From the NCBI GenBank assembly GCA_030263715.1, contig SZPM01000002.1, forward strand, positions 1 to 64,000: a DNA stretch of 64,000 bases. The letters are read 5' to 3'. Positions within the stretch are counted from its first letter, which is position 1; each line of letters begins with the position of its first letter. This DNA comes from ATM1 sp003577165 (GTDB lineage: Bacteria; Armatimonadota; Fimbriimonadia; Fimbriimonadales; ATM1). The notes below the pieces were generated by a model. That model made no database searches, was not told the origin of the DNA, and saw nothing but the letters and a program-made list of their open reading frames with translations. Position numbers and translations under genes: made by a program. Of this stretch, positions 35,788 through 44,221 are shown in pieces.

Positions 35788-38145
35788 TCACTTCACCCGA
35801 ACCACGCGGATGCCGTCCACGATGCGATCCCATTGCTCCGCCACGTCCCGCAGCGTCACCAGCCTCTCGCCACGGAACCTCCGCTCGTCGTCCATCACCA
35901 GCAGACCCGTCTCCGCGAGTTGAGCGAGCATCACCCTCGACCAGTGGCGATCCGGAACGTCGCTCGGCGGCGTCCTCGGCGCGCCGGAGGGGGGGACGAC
36001 GCGAACTTCCACCTGGGCCGGTGGACCGTTCCTCTCCCCGAGCACCTTCCAAACGTAATCCGGCCGCGCGACAGACTCGAGCACCGACGCCAAAGCGAAG
36101 GCGAACTGATACCGGCTCGACGGGTCGTTCGGTCGGAACGTGCCGTCGGGATATCCGGTCAGCAGCCCGGCCGTCAGCGCGTACTCGATGAACGTCGCTC
36201 CCGGCAGGGTCGGAGGCACGTCGCGCGGAAGTGTCCTCGGCGGAACGTCCGGTTTCGCGACGCGCGCCTTGACCTCCTTGAACAGCGCGTCGAATTTCGT
36301 CAGCCTCAGTTCGTCGCCCACCTTTCCGCGGGCCGCACGATCGATCATATCCGCGGTCTCTTTGTGGAGTTGTCGTGCAAGAGCGGCGATGAACCAGCGG
36401 GGAACGACGTCTCCATCTGTCCACACTTCGATCGGCTTCGCCTGGCGCAGCGCGTAAAGGTTGCCATCGAACGAGGCAACGAGCGCCGTGTCGCCGACCA
36501 CCACCGGAGATGCGTGAACATAACTTCGAGTTCGGAAAGTCCACAGAGGCTGCGTCTGCTTCATCTCCTTGTCGAAAGCGTAGAGGTTGTAATCGCGGCA
36601 ACCGACGAGCACCGCATCGCCCCAAATCGTCGGCGACGAATAGATGTCGTCCGGCGTCTCGAACCTCCCCTTCCTCTCCCCGGTCTTTCTGTCGATCCAG
36701 TTGAAGCCCTGCGTTTCACCCGGACGCACCGAGACTGTGCCCACATATACGAACCGATCCGAAACCGCAGGCGACGAGTGAACCCATCCTTCAAGTTGCG
36801 ACTTCCAGTTCTGCTTTCCCGACTGCAAGTTCACCGAGTACACCGCGCCATCGAACGAGCCAAAAACGACTTCGTCTTCCACAACCGTCGGCGAAGAGTC
36901 CACCGCGCCTTCGGTGATGAACGACCACTTCTCGATCCCCGTCCGCGCGTCAATGGCGTACAGATTCCTGTCCCCAGATCCGATGAGCACGACGCCGCGA
37001 CTGACCGCAGGAGACGAACTGATCTCGCCGCCCGTTTGAAACTCCCAGAGGGTCTCCCCCGTCTCGGCATCCAATGCGAACACTTTCCCATTTCGCGAGC
37101 CGATATACAGGGCGCCGCCGCTCACGATGGGCGAAGACGTGATCAGCCCTTGAAGGTCCCGTCGCCACTTGAATCGGAAATTCGCGCGCTCCAGACAAAA
37201 CACCGTTCCATTCGCAGTCGCCGCGAAGACGTAGGGGCCTGCGACGGCAGGCGACGTCCACCAAGACGGCCCGAGGCCGTAGGCGAGCAACGACTGCCCG
37301 GTTGACAAGGCGACGGCCCGCAGCCCCGCCGAATCCGTGTTGACGTAAATCGTGTTGTCGAGCACCACCGGAGAGGCGAACGTTCGTCCGATCGGAAGTT
37401 GCCACGCAAGGTACGTGTACGGCAGAGTGTTCGGCAACCGCGTCGCTTGTGGCTGCCGGTCGGCCGTGCGGCCGAATGCAGCCCACACCCACGCGTCCTT
37501 TTCGGGAAGCGAAACGTTCGTCGTCGGGTCTTTCGGAACCGCCTTCACTTCCGCCGGCAGCGACTTCTTCAGCCACGCGTAGAGGTCCTCTCCATCGCCA
37601 GGCTCTCTCACGGCAAGGATCTCGCGTCCGGGGCCGATCAAGAATGTCAAGGGAGTTTCGATCGGCCTTCCTCCCCCCCCGCCCGCGTTGGGCCGAAACG
37701 TGCGGTAAAGGCCGGGCCTCGGAAATGTTGGCTCCCAATAGATGTGAGGATCGCCCCACACCTTCTGCTCACTCGCGTCCAGCAGAACGCTCGCGTCTTC
37801 TGCGCCCTTCTCTCCAAACGGCACAATCGCAACGGCGTTGCACGGATAGGAAACCCCGAGCGCGGCCCGTTGAAGGGCCGAGAGTTCCTGAATGAACGTC
37901 GCCTCGGCTCCGTCCTTCGGCCTCGGCGAGGTGAAGTGCACGATCGCGACTCCGTTCGTCAGCAGCCGGTCTTCCAACGACCCGGGACTGCGGCCCGGCT
38001 GCGGCCGGTAGGGTCGAGTCTCGATGGAAAGAAGGGGGATCTTGCGGGTATCCGGAAGTTTGTCTCCGACACCCAGGTCTCCCACCGGAGACAGTTGCGC
38101 GCCGAAGGCGGCGACGATTGCGATGGTCATCGTCATGGACTGCAC
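35788..38145 (-). CDS. Surface-anchored PQQ-type beta-propeller with thioredoxin-like N-terminus and SLH domain
   Basis: 785 aa. A signal-like N-terminus (MTMTIAIVAAFGAQ, with an upstream ATG) precedes a thioredoxin-like/AhpC-like domain of about 170 residues without a visible CxxC. Six to seven PQQ/YWTD-type blades follow (ALDAETGETLWEFQTGGEI, AIDARTGIEKWSF). The C-terminal 130 residues carry SLH motifs: LTGYPDGTFRPNDPSSRYQF and DVPDRHWSRVMLAQLAETGL. SLH binds cell-wall polymers, so the propeller is held at the surface. Start could be residue 1 or 4. A related role in redox or sugar sensing is only an inference. Confidence 0.85.
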   Translation of the reverse strand: MQSMTMTIAIVAAFGAQLSPVGDLGVGDKLPDTRKIPLLSIETRPYRPQPGRSPGSLEDRLLTNGVAIVHFTSPRPKDGAEATFIQELSALQRAALGVSYPCNAVAIVPFGEKGAEDASVLLDASEQKVWGDPHIYWEPTFPRPGLYRTFRPNAGGGGGRPIETPLTFLIGPGREILAVREPGDGEDLYAWLKKSLPAEVKAVPKDPTTNVSLPEKDAWVWAAFGRTADRQPQATRLPNTLPYTYLAWQLPIGRTFASPVVLDNTIYVNTDSAGLRAVALSTGQSLLAYGLGPSWWTSPAVAGPYVFAATANGTVFCLERANFRFKWRRDLQGLITSSPIVSGGALYIGSRNGKVFALDAETGETLWEFQTGGEISSSPAVSRGVVLIGSGDRNLYAIDARTGIEKWSFITEGAVDSSPTVVEDEVVFGSFDGAVYSVNLQSGKQNWKSQLEGWVHSSPAVSDRFVYVGTVSVRPGETQGFNWIDRKTGERKGRFETPDDIYSSPTIWGDAVLVGCRDYNLYAFDKEMKQTQPLWTFRTRSYVHASPVVVGDTALVASFDGNLYALRQAKPIEVWTDGDVVPRWFIAALARQLHKETADMIDRAARGKVGDELRLTKFDALFKEVKARVAKPDVPPRTLPRDVPPTLPGATFIEYALTAGLLTGYPDGTFRPNDPSSRYQFAFALASVLESVARPDYVWKVLGERNGPPAQVEVRVVPPSGAPRTPPSDVPDRHWSRVMLAQLAETGLLVMDDERRFRGERLVTLRDVAEQWDRIVDGIRVVRVK

Positions 38146-38279
38146 CTCATGCTTTCATCAGAAGCACCCATACGGAGTACGGCCGATCCGCCCGCACTCC
38201 TCGCTCCTCAATCTCCTTAGACTTCCCTCCCGCCCCCTCCTCTCACGCGATCTCGGGAGCATCGCGCGGAGGCCAGACC

Positions 38280-39653
38280 CTACGGGTATTGGACGACGTA
38301 GTCGTACTGCCGCTGCTCATCATCTGCCGACTCGCTGCGGTGAATGCCGCCATCGTCCTGGAGGTCCCACGCGACGCTGTAGATCAGAAATCCCTCCTTC
38401 GTTCGCCTGTAGCGAAGTGGCTTGCCGACGATCGGATCGACGAGTTCCACTCCCAACGCGCCGAGATCCTGCGGAAATTCCCCGTGTTCGCGTCGGTAGG
38501 CCAAGAGGAGACAGTAACCCTTACACATTTCCGTTCGCGCCTGAAGGACGATCCTTGATCGGACAGCCGACACAGCGGCCAGGCCTCCCTGTGCGGCGAA
38601 CCAGTAACTCGGGTCGTTCGACTGGCGATACCGGCCATAAACTTGCTCGACGAATGAGATTAGTCCCCGATCGTCCGCGGAATAATTTTGCAGCCCATTC
38701 AATATCTCTCGATAGTATTGGATGACCCTCGTTTCCCAGCCCCTCTTAATCGCATTGAAGAAGACATTCGAGAGTCCTCCCGACTCGATCGGCTCTGCGG
38801 CTCCGTACTCCTCCGCCATCGCCTTCACATCGCCAATCGTTCCGAGGCCGCGGATGGTGGCGACGAGAATCACGACTTCGCCCTCCAAAGCCCTTCGCAC
38901 GTCGGGAAGCGATTGCTGCGAGAGGATCCGTTCGGCCATTTCGTACGCCCGCGCATCGCTCGAGTTCTCCTTGAGAATCTTCCGGAGCCCACTTTGAACG
39001 ATCGCCGTCGGCGAGGTGCTGGCCATTTGCGCGATGGCGGAAGGTTCCCTGGCCATGAATTCCGCCAACCTCATCGCCGCCTTCAGGTTGCGCTCCGCAG
39101 AATCGAATCTTTTGGCGCGCGACAGCAGCACTGCATGTGACGTAAGGACCTTTGCGGCGATCCGCATGCCAACAAACTCAGGATACGTGATCCTCGTACC
39201 GACAGAATAGTCCTTGCCGAAATCACAATGCGGGAGTTTCGCCGCCTGGATGACTGCCTCGAGCTGCGGCCCCACGTCCTCAATCAATTTGGCAACGACG
39301 CGCACATCAGTTTCGGACGCCGTGGCGAAAAGGCCCTCTATCGCCTTGCCCGCATCGGCGTCTTCGTACGCCCTGTTGATGATCGCGCACGCCTCGGCGA
39401 GAATTGGCGCAGCGTTGGACGAATCGTCTATGGGCCGGTCAGGAAAGAGGTCTCTCGGTTCGAGCGGGATTCCCTCTCGTCGCGCCAATTCTCTCTCGGC
39501 ATCCAGTTGCGCTCCTGCGGAGGCCAAATCTTCCTGAATGCGAGAGCAGAATCGCGCGACAAAGAAAACACCGATCAGCGCGAAGCAGACCCCCGCGAAA
39601 ATCCACGGCCACACGCGGCGTTTCCGGGCCGCGCTCGTATGGCGATGAACCAT
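38280..39653 (-). CDS. Membrane-anchored protein of unknown function
   Basis: 457 aa. One N-terminal membrane helix (WPWIFAGVCFALIGVFFVARF) after a basic start, then a long alpha-helical extracytoplasmic domain rich in Ala/Glu/Arg, with TPR-like stretches (LSRAKRFDSAERNLKAAMRL). The C-terminal part resembles pilin-like or type II secretion tails (GEFPQDLGALGVELVDPIVGKP), a pattern I have seen in Planctomycete-type hypotheticals. No enzyme motif is visible. No close partner is implied by the neighbourhood. Confidence 0.72.
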   Translation of the reverse strand: MVHRHTSAARKRRVWPWIFAGVCFALIGVFFVARFCSRIQEDLASAGAQLDAERELARREGIPLEPRDLFPDRPIDDSSNAAPILAEACAIINRAYEDADAGKAIEGLFATASETDVRVVAKLIEDVGPQLEAVIQAAKLPHCDFGKDYSVGTRITYPEFVGMRIAAKVLTSHAVLLSRAKRFDSAERNLKAAMRLAEFMAREPSAIAQMASTSPTAIVQSGLRKILKENSSDARAYEMAERILSQQSLPDVRRALEGEVVILVATIRGLGTIGDVKAMAEEYGAAEPIESGGLSNVFFNAIKRGWETRVIQYYREILNGLQNYSADDRGLISFVEQVYGRYRQSNDPSYWFAAQGGLAAVSAVRSRIVLQARTEMCKGYCLLLAYRREHGEFPQDLGALGVELVDPIVGKPLRYRRTKEGFLIYSVAWDLQDDGGIHRSESADDEQRQYDYVVQYP

Positions 39654-39808
39654 CCGTTTGCCTCCCTACTACCCGGAAAAAAGATACCCGAACGTCGCGC
39701 AAATTGGGGCCCTCGCAAAGGGATTGGTCGGCGTGGCCTCTACGCACACTCCGTCAGGATTGGCGCTGTTCGCGGTCCAGAATAAACGCAGCCCGCGCAG
39801 CCTTCGCG

Positions 39809-40672
39809 TCACGTCCTCCGAAACCCAGCGTCCCAACCGCGTGCGCGAACCAGCGCTCCCAACCATATCAAACCAAACAGCGGCACCAACAGCGGCCAAC
39901 GCCACCACTGCCCAAACCACTTCCGCAAATACCGAATGAGACTCCGATGCGACTCCCAGATCATCTTCTTGCGAACCTGCTTCGTGCTCGCACCTCCGTA
40001 GTGGATGAGCCGCACGTCCGGGGAGTACAGGATCATCCATCCACTCCTCCGAAGGCGATACAGCAAGTCCACTTCGTTGAAGAAGATCGGGAACCCCTCG
40101 TCCAGCAGTCCGACGGCATCGAGAGCGGACTTCCGAAACAGCAGAAACGTCCCCATGGGCTGCTCCGCCTCGCCCTCCCGATCGTAATCGAAGAACGCGC
40201 GGCGGTACGCCCCCATCGAGCGGCTCGCCGGGAAGGCCCTCCCAAGCCCCAGGATTTCCGCGAGAATCGTGCCGGGCGTCGGGAAGCCTCGCACGGAGGG
40301 CTGAGTCGTCCCATCGGGATTCAGGAGCCGGCCTGCAAGCACGCCAACGTCCGGCCGCGCCTCCATGATCTCGACGGCCTTCGTCAGAGTGCCTTCGAGC
40401 ATCTCCGTGTCCGGGTTCAGGGTGAGGAGGAGGTCCCCTTTGGCCTCTCGGATCGCGAGGTTGTTGCCCGCGGCGTATCCGAGGTTCCCGCCCGAGCGGA
40501 TCAGCCTCGCCCACGGATGGTCCCTCTCCACCGCCTCGGCCGAGCCGTCCGTGCTGGCGTTGTCCACGACCACCGCCTCCCAGTCTCCCGGCGGCGGGTA
40601 CTTACGTAACGATTCCAAGCACCTCAGCAGATGGTCTCGGGTGTTCCAGTTGACGATGAGAACGCTCAGCAT
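39809..40672 (-). CDS. Glycosyltransferase family 2
   Basis: 287 aa. MLSVLIVNWNTRDHLLRCLE at the N-terminus, VVDNASTDGSAEAVE, LLTLNPDTEMLEG (DxD equivalent) and FFNEVDLLYRLRRSGW (catalytic ED/EVD) identify a GT-A enzyme of the rhamnosyltransferase type. A hydrophobic C-terminal segment (WRWPLLVPLFGLIWLGALV) anchors it to the membrane. It is related to the GT2 at 34749-35651 (both read LSV/SITI-xWNTR-x2L) but clearly diverged. The 155 nt separating it from the previous gene contain nothing I can name. Confidence 0.92.
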   Translation of the reverse strand: MLSVLIVNWNTRDHLLRCLESLRKYPPPGDWEAVVVDNASTDGSAEAVERDHPWARLIRSGGNLGYAAGNNLAIREAKGDLLLTLNPDTEMLEGTLTKAVEIMEARPDVGVLAGRLLNPDGTTQPSVRGFPTPGTILAEILGLGRAFPASRSMGAYRRAFFDYDREGEAEQPMGTFLLFRKSALDAVGLLDEGFPIFFNEVDLLYRLRRSGWMILYSPDVRLIHYGGASTKQVRKKMIWESHRSLIRYLRKWFGQWWRWPLLVPLFGLIWLGALVRARGWDAGFRRT

Positions 40673-40843
40673 GCCTGGCCCCGGGTGCGGTCCGCCGCGC
40701 GAATCTTAGCCTATGGAGGACCGCCTTACCGCCCGACAACCTTGCGGGGGGAGACGGCTCCGGGGTATCCTGGCGTATCAGCTGTCGGGAGTGACTCATC
40801 AGCACGCTCCACGGCACCCACCGGAGGGAGAGGTAGACAGCCT

Positions 40844-42382
40844 ATGAGATATTTGCTCACGCTTGCGCTCGCACTGATTACAGCGGGCGCCGCGCTCGCC
40901 CAAGCAAGTTACACCGTTCAGAAGGGCGACACCATCAAGAAGATTTCAGAGAAATTCGGCTGCAAGCCGGAAGCCCTGGCCGCAAAGAACGGGCTTAAGA
41001 CGAGTTCCCCGCTGACGGCGGGCAAGAAGATCGCTCTGCCGACGGCAGCCGACAGTTACGTCGGAGCGGCGACGGGCAAAGTCCAGGTCATCAAGCAGGG
41101 TGTTTCCGTCCGCAAGGCGCCTTCGACCGAAAGCCCGAAAGTCGCTGAAGCCGCGAAGGGCGCAATCGCGCAGGTCATCGGGCGCGAAGGCCTTTGGTAC
41201 AAGGTCAAGTTCCCGAACGGCAAGTCCGGATACATCCGGCGCGACATGCTCGGCATCGCGAAGTCCACAGGTTCTGCCCCCGCTCCAAAGGCGACTCAAG
41301 TCGCAATCGTCCAACGCGGTGACACGGCCGAGCGCCTCGCCAAGCGATACGGAACCACGGTCGCGGCGATTAAGAAACTGAATCCAAAGACGAACTGGCG
41401 CGCGCTCCAGATCGGGCAGAAGATCAAACTTCCCGTTTCGACGAAATCGGCGGGACGGCCGACTCACGCGCCAAACGGCGAGAAGATCAATTACATCTCG
41501 ACTTCACAAGTCATCGTCAATTTGAGCGGCGCAACAGTTCGCACCGGGCCGTCGACAGGACATGGAAAGGTCACCGTCGTCAACAAGGGAACCGTCGCGA
41601 CCGTCCTCGGCCGCTCGGGCGCCTGGTACAAACTTAAGTTTCCAAAGGGCACGATCGGCTACATTCGCGGCGACCTCCTGAACCCGTATCGCCGCGGAGA
41701 TTCTCGCGACACATACGTTGCCGCGCGAAACAACAAAGCGGCTCCCGCCGCGATCAAGGACCCTTCGATGGTCCTCCTCGTCAATCGCGCGAAGCAACTG
41801 CTCGGAACGGATTATGTGTATGGCGGAGAATCCACTCGCGGTTTCGACTGCTCGGGATTCGTTTGGTATCTCTACAAGTCCATCGAAGGCGTGAGCCTCC
41901 CGCGACGCGCGAGCCATCAGGCTGGTGTTGGCGGGTCGGTGTCGAAAGACCAACTCGCGCCGGGCGACATCGTGTTCTTCAAAACGCGCGGAGCGGCGAG
42001 AATCAACCACTCGGGAATCTACATCGGCGGCGGGAAGTTCATCCACGCAAGCAGCGCAAAAGATGAGGTTCGAATCGACAGCCTGTCAAGCGGATACTAC
42101 TCGCGAGTTTTCGCAGGCGCGAAGAGGGTGAAGACTACGCTCAAGACGGGATCCGGCTCGAAGACGACGCCGTTGCCCAAGGCGAACGGCAAATCGTCGA
42201 ACTCGGAAAAGAAGGACGCCGAACCGAAGGTCCAGACGTCCGAATCCGCCGACGCGAAGCCGGCGAAATCGCCCTCCGCGTCCAAAGACTCGAGCAAGCC
42301 TCCAGCCACCGTCCAGGACGCAGGCTCCTCCGGCAATTCGGGGGGTAATTCGACGGGATCAGGCGGCGGCACTGGGGGCTAA
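40844..42382 (+). CDS. Secreted NlpC/P60 peptidoglycan hydrolase with LysM and SH3 domains
   Basis: 512 aa from ATG 40844, chosen for its signal peptide (MRYLLTLALALITAGAALAQ); the frame stays open upstream. Domain order: LysM (ASYTVQKGDTIKKISEKFG), SH3, LysM (AIVQRGDTAERLAKRYG), SH3, NlpC/P60 and a Ser/Gly/Lys-rich low-complexity tail from about 430. Catalytic C336 (GFDCSGFVWY), H389 (INHSGIYIG) and H401 (FIHAS) are all present. It binds peptidoglycan through LysM and cleaves peptide stems. Standalone gene. Confidence 0.95.
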   Translation: MRYLLTLALALITAGAALAQASYTVQKGDTIKKISEKFGCKPEALAAKNGLKTSSPLTAGKKIALPTAADSYVGAATGKVQVIKQGVSVRKAPSTESPKVAEAAKGAIAQVIGREGLWYKVKFPNGKSGYIRRDMLGIAKSTGSAPAPKATQVAIVQRGDTAERLAKRYGTTVAAIKKLNPKTNWRALQIGQKIKLPVSTKSAGRPTHAPNGEKINYISTSQVIVNLSGATVRTGPSTGHGKVTVVNKGTVATVLGRSGAWYKLKFPKGTIGYIRGDLLNPYRRGDSRDTYVAARNNKAAPAAIKDPSMVLLVNRAKQLLGTDYVYGGESTRGFDCSGFVWYLYKSIEGVSLPRRASHQAGVGGSVSKDQLAPGDIVFFKTRGAARINHSGIYIGGGKFIHASSAKDEVRIDSLSSGYYSRVFAGAKRVKTTLKTGSGSKTTPLPKANGKSSNSEKKDAEPKVQTSESADAKPAKSPSASKDSSKPPATVQDAGSSGNSGGNSTGSGGGTGG

Positions 42383-42436
42383 GCTCCTTTCGCCGTTTCC
42401 TCCGATCACGATCTCTCGCCGACATTGCGCTGCGCC

Positions 42437-42466
42437 TTGACTTGGCGCCGCCTCGTAAATCACACT
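42437..42466 (+). promoter_or_regulatory. Probable promoter of the tRNA-Glu gene
   Basis: TTGACT (42437-42442) and CACACT (42461-42466) are spaced by 18 nt and place the start point about 8 nt upstream of the tRNA. The -10 box is poor. Confidence 0.4.
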
Positions 42467-42480
42467 TAGCGTTCTCGTCT

Positions 42481-42556
42481 GCCCCGGTCGTCTAGCGGTT
42501 AGGACATCGCCCTTTCACGGCGAAGGTCGCGGGTTCGAATCCCGTCCGGGGTACCA
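42481..42556 (+). tRNA. tRNA-Glu (anticodon TTC), CCA encoded
   Basis: 76 nt. A 7-bp acceptor stem (GCCCCGG with CCGGGGT, G1-U72), D-arm with AGCGGTTAGGA, anticodon loop CTTTCAC giving TTC, T-arm GGTTCGAATCC and the encoded ACCA end are all recognisable. It decodes GAA and GAG. The gene borders an accessory region on its 3' side, but no 3'-end duplication or integrase is seen. Confidence 0.97.
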
Positions 42557-42611
42557 CTCTTCAAAGTTGCCCGCGGTCGCAGGCAGGGATCGCCGTTGTC
42601 ACGGCCCAGCG

Positions 42612-43838
42612 TCACGTCAGCCGCCGTTTCAGAATCGCAACCGCACGATCAACGTCAGGCTCCGAATTGAACAGGTGGCAAGACAGCCGCAAGCCGCCGA
42701 CCTTTGGAAGGCCCTTGATCACCAAGTTTTCCTCCGCCAACAGTGCTGGGATCAGTTTTGGGATTTCAAACTTGTCAGCGACTTTGAAAGCAAGCAAAGG
42801 AGTCGCAACGGATCCGTCACGGGGACTCAGTACCTCCACAGGCAAAGACTGGATGCGGTCGTAGGCGTAAGCATGAAGTCGAAGGTTGTGGCGCTCGAGC
42901 GCCGGTATTCCGATGCGGTTAACGTAGTCGATCGCCGCGCCTAATCCCTGGAAGCCCATGTGGTTGATTAAGCCAGTCGAATCGTTTTGTGGCTTGGTGT
43001 CAGTCAGGCGTGTCAACAATTCAAGCCCCGGTGCAGCGGTGCGACTGACGTACATGAAGCCGGTGCCCTTCGGTCCGAGAAGCCATTTGTGTCCCGGCGC
43101 AGCATAGGCATCGCATCCGATTCTTGATATATCCACCGCGATGTTCCCGACGGCTTGTGCCCCATCGACGATAGACACCACGCCGCGGCGTCGAGCCAGT
43201 TCGCACAGGCCGGCGGCAGGCATGCGGAGCCCATTTGTATAGAGCACGTGAGAGAACGAAATGGCTCGCGTTTTCGGTCGCATCGCTTGAGCGAACCGGC
43301 TGATGATCGCCCGGGGGTCTCGCTCGTCAAACCCGATCGGAATGTCCTCCACCTCCACGCCATGAGACCGGGCATGGAACTTCCAGCAGTTATGTCCACC
43401 GTCGTGCTCCTGATCGGTGCTGAGTATGTGATCGCCTGGCTGCAGCGACAACGCGAACGACAAGCGGTTCATTGCATCCGATGTGCAACCCGTGAAGACA
43501 AGGTCCTCCTTATCGCAGTTGAGCAGCCCGCCAATTTTCTGGCGAATTTCATCGAGCCGCTCTGTTCCCCGTGCATACGATTCTGCGACAGGTGATCGCT
43601 CGATCAGGTGCCAGGTCGCCACCATCTTCTCCAGCACCTCCTTCGGACTCGGCCCAACAGAGGCCGTGTTCAAGTACGTCATGTTCGCCGGAAATGCGAA
43701 ATCGCTGCGGCGCGCCAGCCCTGCCCTCCCGCCGAATTGCGGAAGCCAACTGGCGAAAGAGTGCGAAATACCCGCCAGACTTGCCGCTACTGCAGAGGCG
43801 ATGACGGATCGGCGAGAAAGCGGTGGGCCCGGTTGCAT
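42612..43838 (-). CDS. Class V PLP-dependent aminotransferase with Tat signal
   Basis: 408 aa. PLP-binding lysine K251 in the block YAAPGHKWLLGPKGTGFMYV and VDGAQAVGNIAVDI identify the cysteine-desulfurase/isopenicillin-epimerase-like class V aminotransferases. The N-terminus has SRRSVIASAVAASLAGISHS, a twin-arginine signal, so the enzyme is probably exported folded with its cofactor. The function of such secreted homologues is unknown. GC looks lower than the core genes nearby. The gene starts at ATG 43836-43838 and is antisense to the RHS gene. Confidence 0.88.
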   Translation of the reverse strand: MQPGPPLSRRSVIASAVAASLAGISHSFASWLPQFGGRAGLARRSDFAFPANMTYLNTASVGPSPKEVLEKMVATWHLIERSPVAESYARGTERLDEIRQKIGGLLNCDKEDLVFTGCTSDAMNRLSFALSLQPGDHILSTDQEHDGGHNCWKFHARSHGVEVEDIPIGFDERDPRAIISRFAQAMRPKTRAISFSHVLYTNGLRMPAAGLCELARRRGVVSIVDGAQAVGNIAVDISRIGCDAYAAPGHKWLLGPKGTGFMYVSRTAAPGLELLTRLTDTKPQNDSTGLINHMGFQGLGAAIDYVNRIGIPALERHNLRLHAYAYDRIQSLPVEVLSPRDGSVATPLLAFKVADKFEIPKLIPALLAEENLVIKGLPKVGGLRLSCHLFNSEPDVDRAVAILKRRLT

Positions 43839-44194
43839 CGCGCCATCTTACACAATCAGGTGTCGCAGCCCATCGTAATGCCTTGGGCGATACTGGCTTC
43901 TCGCAATCCTGAACTCAGAGGACCCCCGCTGCAGAGCCGGCAAGTCCTTATCGCGAGATGGCGAAAGAGCGTCCAGTGCTCGCCGGTCACTGTGCAGCAT
44001 AAGAACGACCGGAACACCTTTGCGACCTGATGGATCGCCTGATCACCGCTGCCGCGCGGACACGCTTCACCTCTCGCGCCAATGCTTCCCAATCAGGCAA
44101 GCGATCACAAGGTACCGGCGAAAGCCCGGAGCCCGAGATCCACTGTCGGCGACCCGGTCCCCCCTTTCGGCGCTCAATCATCGCATTTGTTTGT
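43839..44194. other. Intergenic region without a gene
   Basis: 356 nt between two divergent genes. I see no credible gene, tRNA or strong hairpin. The frame of the RHS gene stays open upstream from 44030, but without a signal peptide or ribosome-binding site. The minus-strand part near 43850 carries the leader of the aminotransferase gene. Confidence 0.5.
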
Positions 44195-44200
44195 TATACT
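44195..44200 (+). promoter_or_regulatory. Probable -10 box of the RHS gene
   Basis: TTGTTATACT includes a strong TATACT -10 box; a matching -35 box is not seen. The start point would fall just ahead of AAGGGGGG (44211-44217), the ribosome-binding site of the ATG at 44222. The same TATACT is seen at 2075-2080 and 15168-15173 (minus strand). Confidence 0.4.
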
Positions 44201-44221
44201 GGCCATTGTAAGGGGGGAAAA

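Noticed and set aside
35833..37305. A 490-aa plus-strand open frame
   Set aside because: Arg/His-rich composition and antisense to the clear PQQ-propeller gene.
39404..40609. A 401-aa plus-strand open frame
   Set aside because: Spans two genes on the other strand; the GT2 motifs there show which strand is coding.
42481..44221. tRNA-Glu as an attachment site for an island
   Set aside because: No integrase and no second copy of the tRNA 3' end was found downstream.
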